Positions 16,568 through 21,710 of a stretch of DNA of 21,710 nucleotides are shown in pieces. Under the pieces are notes generated by a model. That model saw nothing but the letters and a program-made list of their open reading frames with translations. It did not search any database and had not been told where the DNA came from. The translations under genes were made by a program, and so were the position numbers. Positions within the stretch are counted from its first letter, which is position 1. Each line of letters starts with the position of its first letter. Location of the stretch: contig JAUHZM010000012.1 of NCBI GenBank assembly GCA_030426005.1, positions 1 to 21,710 on the forward strand, in the 5' to 3' direction. The DNA is from Gammaproteobacteria bacterium. GTDB taxonomy: Bacteria > Pseudomonadota > Gammaproteobacteria > Arenicellales > Arenicellaceae.

Positions 16568-17110
16568 TTACCACATCAGATCATCAGGAATTTGATAATC
16601 CGCGTAAGGGTCGTCGGCCGCTGGGGCATCGCTTTGTGTACTAGCGAGTTGAATCACGCGATGCGACTCTCGCTTGGCCACCTGCTCAGCGACTTTCTTG
16701 GGCACAATCTCAAACAGTTCGTTGTCCATCGCAATAATGACCACTTGATCCTTACTTAACAGTCGATGTTGTTCTTCTGTTACGTATATCGTTTTCACCT
16801 TTTTCTTGTGCGTGAAATTAAACGCCGTTTCACCATCTTTGCGATCCAGCTTACCGCCGTCCACCAATTGTTTGATTTGCGCATACCGTGCCTTGCGCTC
16901 GGCTTCCGCCTTGCGCTGCTCATTCAAGGCCTTGTCTTTTTTGGCCTTATCCAGCATGGCGCGCTGTGCCCGCATGGTGGTATCGCTTAGCTTATTGCGT
17001 TTTTTCTTAGGCACGCTCGGCGCTTTTTTCTTTGCCGACTTAGCTTTTTGAACGTCCTTTTTTTTCACCAGTCCTGCGGCCAGCAGCTGGTCTTTCAGTG
17101 AGGTACTCAT
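16568..17110 (-). CDS. DUF2058 family protein (YaiL-like)
   Basis: A 180-residue, very lysine-rich cytoplasmic protein. It starts MSTSLKDQLLAAGLVKKKDVQKAKSAKK, typical of DUF2058 (E. coli YaiL). A basic, helical N-terminal half (about 10-85) precedes a small folded domain (about 88-150, FNFTHKKKVKTIYVTEEQHRLL) and an acidic tail ending PDDLMW. A nucleic-acid or ribosome-related role is often suspected for such basic proteins but is not shown by the sequence. Its ATG overlaps the hslO stop codon in an ATGA, a sign of coupled translation. Confidence 0.88.
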   Translation of the reverse strand: MSTSLKDQLLAAGLVKKKDVQKAKSAKKKAPSVPKKKRNKLSDTTMRAQRAMLDKAKKDKALNEQRKAEAERKARYAQIKQLVDGGKLDRKDGETAFNFTHKKKVKTIYVTEEQHRLLSKDQVVIIAMDNELFEIVPKKVAEQVAKRESHRVIQLASTQSDAPAADDPYADYQIPDDLMW

Positions 17111-17985
17111 GACGAAAACAGATTGGTTATGTCGTTAAAATCGAGTTCATAGCGCTGGAAACAGAAGTGGCAATCAACCACGAGTGCTTGATGCCCAGCG
17201 TCTTGTTGTTCTTGGATTAATGCGCGCACGTCTTCTTCACCCAGCGCGGCGACAGCGTCCAGCGACTTCTGCGCCGAACAGACGCAGCCAAATTCCACCG
17301 AGTGCGCATCGAACAGCCGACACGCTTCCTCATGAAACAAACGGCGAAGAATCTCTGCCGAGGGCAACGTCAGTGCTTCTTCCTGCGATAGGCTCGACAA
17401 CAGCATTTTTAAACGTGAAAAGTGGTCAGCAGTAACCGCCGCGTCGCGCACCTTCTCTGGCGGTAAGGCATGCAAGGCAATGCCCAGTGCCACGCGCCCA
17501 TCAGTGAAGAATTGGAACAAACTGGGTAACTGCTCGGACCGTGCGAAATAGTCTTCCAAACACAGACTGAGGGTAGCGTGCTCAATCGGTACGATACTTT
17601 GATATCGCTCGCCTTCTTCCGGCGTAATGGTGATCGCCAAGGTTGAACCTGCGCCCATCTCATCTAGTCGTATCGCTGCGTCTGGTGCCAGATTTTCGGA
17701 GGTATATTCCGCGATCGCTCGCACGCGTCGATCTGCCATGCAGTCCGCCATCATCAACGAGATTGCCCCTGGTGTACGCAACTGGATCGTCACACTGCCT
17801 GGCACCTTAATCGAGTCACGCAACAGGGTGGCGGCAAGCGCAAACTCATTCAAAGTTTGCGCTAGATGCGGCGGATAATGATGGGTGTCTTGAATCGTTT
17901 GGCTGGTTTTATCCAACCGCACAATGCAGCCACGCACATCCAACTCGTCAAAGACAAAACGCTGGCGGAAATCGGACTCACTCAT
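17107..17985 (-). CDS. hslO: Redox-regulated chaperone Hsp33
   Basis: Hsp33 is a cytoplasmic holdase switched on by oxidation of its C-terminal zinc centre, which protects proteins during hypochlorite or peroxide stress. The 292-residue product matches E. coli HslO in length. It shows the four zinc cysteines: Cys234 and Cys236 (CVC), Cys272 and Cys275 (CHFC). The gap between the two pairs is 35 residues, a few more than in E. coli, where I count about 30. The N-terminal part contains TQLRTPGAISLMMADC-type substrate-domain features, here IQLRTPGAISLMMADCM. It overlaps the end of uppP-upstream coding by four bases (ATGA) and the start of the DUF2058 gene by four bases. Confidence 0.95.
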   Translation of the reverse strand: MSESDFRQRFVFDELDVRGCIVRLDKTSQTIQDTHHYPPHLAQTLNEFALAATLLRDSIKVPGSVTIQLRTPGAISLMMADCMADRRVRAIAEYTSENLAPDAAIRLDEMGAGSTLAITITPEEGERYQSIVPIEHATLSLCLEDYFARSEQLPSLFQFFTDGRVALGIALHALPPEKVRDAAVTADHFSRLKMLLSSLSQEEALTLPSAEILRRLFHEEACRLFDAHSVEFGCVCSAQKSLDAVAALGEEDVRALIQEQQDAGHQALVVDCHFCFQRYELDFNDITNLFSS

Positions 17986-18782
17986 ACAACTAATCCTACT
18001 ATAACCAGGCTCAATAAAATTCGGTAAATAACAAATGGCAACATGCCGACTCGTTCAACAAAACGCATAAACACTTTCATACACAAAAACGCGACCGTCG
18101 CCGACACCACAACACCGACCAAAATCGCTCGCCAGTCAGTGGTGGCTGCCTGCTCAGTCAGCTCCACGGTCTTCAGCAAGCCCGGTAGAGCGATCGCTGG
18201 CACGGCCATCAAAAAAGAAAAACGTGCTGCTGCTGTGCGGGTATATCCCAGAGCCAACAACGCGGTCATAGTAATGCCGGAACGCGACGTACCCGGAATC
18301 AAGGCCAAGGCCTGCGCCGCACCGACCAACAAGGTGTGCTTCCAACTAAGCTCGCTCATCTCAGCCTGATTGCGATCACCACCGCGATCAGCCCAGCCCA
18401 ATAGCAAGCCAAACACCAGTGTACTGGCGGCAATCACCAACGCTGAGCGCAGATTGAGCTCGATCCAGTCACCGAGTAGCAGCCCAACCAAACCAACCGG
18501 AATTGTTGCCAAGATCACTAGCCAGCCAAGCTGACCATCATTCGACCATTTACGCTTCCCCCAACCCGCAAACCAGGCCGGAACGATGCGCTGTATCTCT
18601 GGCATCAAAAATAAGACCACCGCCAACAGCGTGCCAACATGCACCGCCACATCAAACGCCAGGCCTTGATCTGGCCAGCCCAACAGCTCCGGTACCAGAA
18701 TCAGATGCGCCGAACTGGAGATAGGCAAAAATTCGGTGAGGCCCTGTAAAATGGCCAGCACCACAGCGTGAAATAAATCCAT
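17982..18782 (-). CDS. uppP: Undecaprenyl-diphosphatase UppP/BacA
   Basis: UppP removes one phosphate from undecaprenyl pyrophosphate, which recycles the lipid carrier for peptidoglycan and other surface polymers and gives bacitracin resistance. The 266-residue integral membrane product has the two catalytic motifs: QGLTEFLPISSSAHL at 13-27 with Glu17, and PGTSRSGIT at 163-171 with Arg168. Further hydrophobic helices continue to the C-terminus. I start at the ATG at 18782 (MDLFHAVVLA), as in the family. The frame is open to an ATG at 18854, which would add 24 unlike residues and leave only 6 bases before the divergent folM start. It is the first gene of the seven-gene minus-strand operon. Confidence 0.95.
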   Translation of the reverse strand: MDLFHAVVLAILQGLTEFLPISSSAHLILVPELLGWPDQGLAFDVAVHVGTLLAVVLFLMPEIQRIVPAWFAGWGKRKWSNDGQLGWLVILATIPVGLVGLLLGDWIELNLRSALVIAASTLVFGLLLGWADRGGDRNQAEMSELSWKHTLLVGAAQALALIPGTSRSGITMTALLALGYTRTAAARFSFLMAVPAIALPGLLKTVELTEQAATTDWRAILVGVVVSATVAFLCMKVFMRFVERVGMLPFVIYRILLSLVIVGLVV

Positions 18783-18860
18783 ACGGATGGCGTGGAAGTT
18801 AAATGCGAATTGACGGGAATGCGATATAGTAAGATTTTGTCGTGTTATTTGCATCCTTAA

Positions 18861-19601
18861 ATGAACGCTTCTGCTAAATCCATTTTAATCACGGGTGGCG
18901 CACGCCGCATTGGCCGCCAGATAGCGCTGACCTTGCACGCCGCCGGTCATAATATTGCCGTGCACTATCGGTCTTCCGCGTCTGACGCTCACGGCTTAGT
19001 CGATGAATTGAACAAATCACGTGCAGATAGCGCCATCGCTGTGCAAGGTGATTTGCTCGATTTGAGCTGCATTCCAGGCATGATTGAGCAATGCGTCAAA
19101 GCATTTGATAATTTGGATGTGGTCATCAATAACGCCTCGACGTTTTACCCCACACCAATCGAACTTATTGAGGACGATTTTTGGGGCGACTTGGTCGGAA
19201 GCAACCTCAAGGCACCGGCGTTCATCGCCAAAGCAGCGGTCAAGCACCTGCGTAAACGCCAGGGTTCGATTGTTAATCTGGTCGATATTCACGCCCGCCA
19301 TCCAATGGCCAACCACCCGATTTATTGTTCGGCCAAAGCGGGATTGGAAATGCTAACCAAATCACTGGCACGTGATCTAGCGCCCGAAATTCGCGTCAAC
19401 GCGGTAGCACCCGGCGCTATTCTGTGGCCCGAACATTCTTCGTTAGACGCCACGCCCAAAGAGGTGTTGGAGAAAATTCCGATGCAACGCATGGGGCACC
19501 CTGAAGAAGTCGCCAAACTGGTGCAATTTCTCATCGACGACGCCGACTACATTACTGGGCAAGTGATTGCCGTGGATGGTGGTCGCTCCGTAATGTTTTA
19601 G
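18861..19601 (+). CDS. folM: Pteridine reductase, SDR family (FolM-like)
   Basis: FolM-type enzymes reduce dihydromonapterin and dihydrofolate with NADPH and can back up dihydrofolate reductase. The 246-residue product is a classical short-chain dehydrogenase. The cofactor motif reads TGGARRIG at 11-18, with the Arg form typical of pteridine reductases and of NADPH use (usual SDRs have TGxxxGxG). NNAS follows the Rossmann core. The catalytic YCSAK has Tyr155 and Lys159, and the C-terminus is GQVIAVDGGRS. The start at 18861 has no clear ribosome binding site, but the protein begins in register with the family. It is divergent from uppP with a 78-base gap. Confidence 0.87.
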   Translation: MNASAKSILITGGARRIGRQIALTLHAAGHNIAVHYRSSASDAHGLVDELNKSRADSAIAVQGDLLDLSCIPGMIEQCVKAFDNLDVVINNASTFYPTPIELIEDDFWGDLVGSNLKAPAFIAKAAVKHLRKRQGSIVNLVDIHARHPMANHPIYCSAKAGLEMLTKSLARDLAPEIRVNAVAPGAILWPEHSSLDATPKEVLEKIPMQRMGHPEEVAKLVQFLIDDADYITGQVIAVDGGRSVMF

Positions 19602-19646
19602 ACGCGTACGGCGCGTGCGAGCACTTGAAATTGCGCCATGTGAACC

Positions 19647-19673
19647 GATGAATTTGGCTAATCCTAATTCATC
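19647..19673. promoter_or_regulatory. Inverted repeat in the leader of the extradiol dioxygenase gene
   Basis: GATGAATT at 19647-19654 and AATTCATC at 19666-19673 are perfect 8-bp arms around an 11-base centre. Inside, GG and CC can pair past one T-T mismatch. No T-run follows, so it is more likely an operator or a leader hairpin than a terminator. It lies 24 bases before the ATG at 19698. Confidence 0.4.
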
Positions 19674-19697
19674 ATCAATACATTTGGAGTGTCGTTC

Positions 19698-20495
19698 ATG
19701 ACCGAAAAATCTCGTGCACTGTTTGTCTCGCATGGCGGTGGCCCAATGCCATTGTTAGGCGACCCGGGACATGCGGAAATGGTCGACTGCTTACGCGCCA
19801 TCGCCAACCAAATTGAAAAACCAAGCGCTATAGTGGTGATCAGCGCACATTGGGAAGCGCCTCAAACCACCATCACTGCAGGCACAAGTCCTGATCTCAT
19901 TTACGATTACCACGGCTTTCCATCAGAGGCATATCAACTCACGTATCCTGCACCCGGTAACCCGGCTCTAGCCGAGCGCTTACAGGACTCGCTGCGGCAC
20001 GCAAAGATCAACACCAAACTTGATTCGCAACGCGGCTTTGATCACGGCATGTATGTGCCACTCAAGATCATGTACCCAGAGGCGGAAATTTCCTGCGTGC
20101 AGCTCTCATTGCTAAACAACCTTGACCCGGCTGCGCACATTAAATTAGGGAGCGCTTTGCGCAGTATCGCCGATCAGAATATTCTCGTCATCGGCTCAGG
20201 TTTCTCCTTCCACAACATGCAGGCATTTTTTCAGCCACGCACAGCGGAGTCCGACGCCAAAAACGCGGCCTTTGAGGACTGGCTGTCTACTACCTGTGGT
20301 GATCACACATTAAGCGAACCACAGCGCCGACAGCGGCTGATCGACTGGGCGTCAGCACCATCCGCGCGCCACTGCCATCCGCGTGAAGAGCACCTCCTGC
20401 CATTGCACGTCTGTTATGGTTTTGCTGAAGCCCCATGCACTACCGCGTTCAAACTTCATATTTTGAACAAGCGCGCGAGCATGTACTTGTGGTAA
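19698..20495 (+). CDS. ygiD: LigB-family extradiol dioxygenase (YgiD / 4,5-DOPA dioxygenase-like)
   Basis: The family opens aromatic rings of catechols between carbons outside the diol. E. coli YgiD acts on L-DOPA. The 265-residue product has the class III histidines in order: His12 (FVSHGGGP), His51 (VVISAHWEA), His72 (YDYHGFP), His116 (DHGMYVPL), His172 (SGFSFHN) and His232 (REEHLLPLHV). His12, His51 and His232 are the likely metal ligands by comparison with the family. The start at 19698 is chosen because GGAG at 19686-19689 lies eight bases before it. A GTG at 19689 is in frame but overlaps that site. The natural substrate cannot be read from the sequence, and no ring-cleavage pathway genes are nearby. 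Confidence 0.88.
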   Translation: MTEKSRALFVSHGGGPMPLLGDPGHAEMVDCLRAIANQIEKPSAIVVISAHWEAPQTTITAGTSPDLIYDYHGFPSEAYQLTYPAPGNPALAERLQDSLRHAKINTKLDSQRGFDHGMYVPLKIMYPEAEISCVQLSLLNNLDPAAHIKLGSALRSIADQNILVIGSGFSFHNMQAFFQPRTAESDAKNAAFEDWLSTTCGDHTLSEPQRRQRLIDWASAPSARHCHPREEHLLPLHVCYGFAEAPCTTAFKLHILNKRASMYLW

Positions 20496-20516
20496 AAAAA
20501 TACTCTTTTTTATCTC

Positions 20517-20564
20517 TGCGTGTAATCCAAATGCCAAAAACCTGCATCTAAGATTACACACGCA
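20517..20564. promoter_or_regulatory. Imperfect inverted repeat upstream of the DUF4097 gene
   Basis: TGCGTGTAATC at 20517-20527 is mirrored by GATTACACACGCA at 20552-20564, complementary apart from a 2-base insertion, with a 24-base centre. It lies 22 bases before the ATG at 20587 and is not followed by T residues. An operator or a leader RNA hairpin are both possible. Confidence 0.4.
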
Positions 20565-20586
20565 ATACAAATAGAGACATTAAACA

Positions 20587-21372
20587 ATGAAGAAAAGTAC
20601 TTTGCTTGGCGTCATCGGCGCCTGTGCCTTATTGGTGGTCGCAAGTTTTTCCATGGCCAAACCCGCGACACTGAAACGCTCATTTGATGTCGAACAAGGC
20701 GGCAGCTTGTTTATCGACTCCGACGCCGGCTCAATTGAAGTCTCCACGCATGATCGCGACACGATTGAAGTTGAGGTGGACAAACGCGGTCGCAATGCCG
20801 ACGACTTTACCGTCACCATGGATCAATCCGGGGATGACCTGAAGATCTACGGCAAGAAATCTAGTGGCAACTGGTTCAGTGGCTTTAGCCTCGATGTGCA
20901 TTACAAAGTGGTCGTCCCAACGCGCTACGATGTGCACCTTCGGACTGGTGGTGGTGGCATCGAAGTGGCTAATCTGACTGGCGATATCGATGCGCATACC
21001 TCGGGTGGCGGCATCCGAGTCGGTGACATCGTCGGGGACGTCGACGTTCGCACCTCGGGCGGTTCAATCAAGGTTGGTGAAGTGGCTGGCAATCTGAAAG
21101 CACACACGTCTGGCGGCAGCATCACGGCCAAAATCACCAAGCAACCAACCGAAGACAGCGCTTTAACCACATCGGGCGGCAGCGTAACGGCGTATCTAGC
21201 ACCGGGCATCGCAGTTGACCTGGAAGCACGCACCAGCGGCGGCAGCGTCAGCAGCGAGATTCCAGTGAATGGCACCCTAAAACAAACGCGTATCAAAGGC
21301 GAAATTAACGGCGGTGGTCCGCGCTTAAAACTAGCGACCAGCGGCGGTAGTGTTCGCATTAAAGAACTCTAA
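20587..21372 (+). CDS. Secreted DUF4097-type beta-strand repeat protein
   Basis: A 261-residue protein with a Sec signal peptide (residues 1-24, ending SMA). The mature part is nearly all beta structure. An N-terminal part (about 25-115) is followed by seven TSGG-type repeats: RTGGGGIEV, HTSGGGIRV, RTSGGSIKV, HTSGGSITA, TTSGGSVTA, RTSGGSVSS and ATSGGSVRI. They come about every 18-30 residues. This is the DUF4097 'putative adhesin' fold, a beta-solenoid of unknown function. In other bacteria such proteins often sit near envelope-stress or anti-sigma genes, but none are seen here. No lipobox cysteine is present, so it should be soluble in the periplasm or exported. Confidence 0.87.
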   Translation: MKKSTLLGVIGACALLVVASFSMAKPATLKRSFDVEQGGSLFIDSDAGSIEVSTHDRDTIEVEVDKRGRNADDFTVTMDQSGDDLKIYGKKSSGNWFSGFSLDVHYKVVVPTRYDVHLRTGGGGIEVANLTGDIDAHTSGGGIRVGDIVGDVDVRTSGGSIKVGEVAGNLKAHTSGGSITAKITKQPTEDSALTTSGGSVTAYLAPGIAVDLEARTSGGSVSSEIPVNGTLKQTRIKGEINGGGPRLKLATSGGSVRIKEL

Positions 21373-21381
21373 TTCTTACTC

Positions 21382-21419
21382 AGCGGTGTCAGGACCACGC
21401 ACGGATGCCCGGCACCGCT
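21382..21419. promoter_or_regulatory. Hairpin-forming repeat between the DUF4097 and DJ-1-like genes
   Basis: AGCGGTGTC at 21382-21390 can pair with GGCACCGCT at 21411-21419 (nine pairs, one of them G-U) around a 20-base centre. The ribosome binding site AGAGG of the next gene starts two bases later. No T-run follows, so it may be an attenuating or stabilising mRNA structure rather than a terminator. Confidence 0.35.
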
Positions 21420-21433
21420 TAGAGGTCCAACAT

Positions 21434-21710
21434 ATGAAATTACATCATCTAGCTTACGCGTTGATCGCGTTCGCCCTGCTTAGCACAAACCCGGTCGCAG
21501 CCAAGGAATCCCGTAAAGTCTTAATTATTGCGTCCAATATGCTGGACATGGGTGATCCCGAAAAACACGAAGCGCGCAATAACCTTTGGGAAGTTGCGCC
21601 GCCATACCATGTATTTGTAAGCCATGGGTTTGAGGTCGATTTTGCCTCGCCACGCGGCGGCGAAGTCCACTTCTTTATGGAACCCCTCGGTATCAGCAGT
21701 TACACCATCA
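21434..21710 (+). CDS. Secreted DJ-1/PfpI-like (type 1 glutamine amidotransferase-like) protein, N-terminal part
   Basis: The frame opens at ATG 21434, eight bases after AGAGG (21421-21425), and runs off the right edge after 92 codons. A Sec signal peptide (about residues 1-23, ending VAA) is followed by RKVLIIASN, then FVSHGFEVDFASPRGGEV. This is the N-terminal half of the DJ-1/PfpI fold, where a beta strand, a helix and the phrase 'DFASPRGG' precede the nucleophilic cysteine region. The catalytic cysteine (usually in an AxCHG-like loop) lies beyond the window, so activity cannot be judged. A secretion signal is less common in this family but does occur. It is 61 bases after the DUF4097 gene and may share its transcript. 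Confidence 0.78.
   Translation, partial: MKLHHLAYALIAFALLSTNPVAAKESRKVLIIASNMLDMGDPEKHEARNNLWEVAPPYHVFVSHGFEVDFASPRGGEVHFFMEPLGISSYTI

Noticed and set aside
18783..18854. Longer N-terminus for UppP
   Set aside because: The extra 24 residues precede the conserved membrane start MDLFHAVVLA and would fill the whole divergent promoter gap.
18783..18860. Sigma-70 promoter for folM from TTGACG at 18810-18815
   Set aside because: At 17-base spacing the matching -10 is GATTTT, a poor match, so the promoter cannot be placed with confidence.
19602..19620. Terminator after folM
   Set aside because: ACGCG and CGCGT can pair, but the stem is short and no T-run follows.
20926..21372. CRISPR-like or tandem DNA repeat array
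   Set aside because: The repeats are in frame, vary in spacing and sequence, and encode TSGG turns of a DUF4097 protein.
1..21710. Defence island, mobile element, biosynthetic cluster, tRNA or rRNA
   Set aside because: No transposase, integrase, toxin-antitoxin pair, nuclease-helicase defence set, NRPS/PKS or RNA gene was seen. RmuC and SelO are housekeeping or stress genes here.

Overview
This window looks like ordinary chromosome from a gammaproteobacterium of moderate GC content. The evidence is the gene families present (PriA, GcvR, SelO/YdiU, AmpG, the E. coli-type multifunctional CCA enzyme, RmuC, DUF2058/YaiL, Hsp33 and FolM-like pteridine reductase) and the tight, overlapping operon style. 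I cannot name the genus from the sequence alone. I see no insertion sequence, prophage, CRISPR array, tRNA or rRNA.

Layout. 1-153 (-) is the beginning of a SAM methyltransferase gene that runs off the left edge. 154-711 is a 558-base gene-free, AT-rich region between two divergent genes. It carries three exact DnaA boxes (TTATNCACA), two near-boxes, an AGATCT hexamer and two perfect inverted repeats. It is the best candidate for something special here: an oriC, or a DnaA-titrating or DnaA-regulated site. priA (+) follows at 712-2919 and converges on a GcvR-like double-ACT regulator (-). Next come a small secreted coiled-coil protein of unknown function (+), selO (-), a DUF3592 membrane protein (+), and a two-gene unit on the minus strand, exonuclease III followed by ampG. 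pyrE (+) diverges from the exonuclease and is followed by cca (+).

From 18782 down to 11824 seven minus-strand genes are packed with overlaps or gaps of at most 27 bases: uppP, hslO, DUF2058 gene, rmuC, M19 dipeptidase, secreted beta-helix protein, six-TM membrane protein. They are probably one transcript. It links lipid-carrier recycling (UppP), redox stress protection (Hsp33), genome maintenance (RmuC) and three envelope or secreted proteins. A FolM-type pteridine reductase diverges from uppP. It is followed on the plus strand by a LigB/YgiD-type extradiol dioxygenase, a DUF4097 beta-strand-repeat secreted protein, and the start of a secreted DJ-1/PfpI-like protein cut by the right edge.

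Functionally the window is mostly housekeeping: replication restart and DNA repair (PriA, ExoIII, RmuC), tRNA 3'-end maturation (Cca), pyrimidine synthesis (PyrE), and cell-wall recycling (UppP, AmpG, possibly the dipeptidase). Proteins without known function are the 147-residue secreted coiled-coil protein, the DUF3592 protein, the beta-helix protein, the six-TM protein and the DUF4097 protein. I found no convincing new multi-gene defence or biosynthetic system. The origin-like intergenic region and the mixed uppP operon are the parts most worth a second look.
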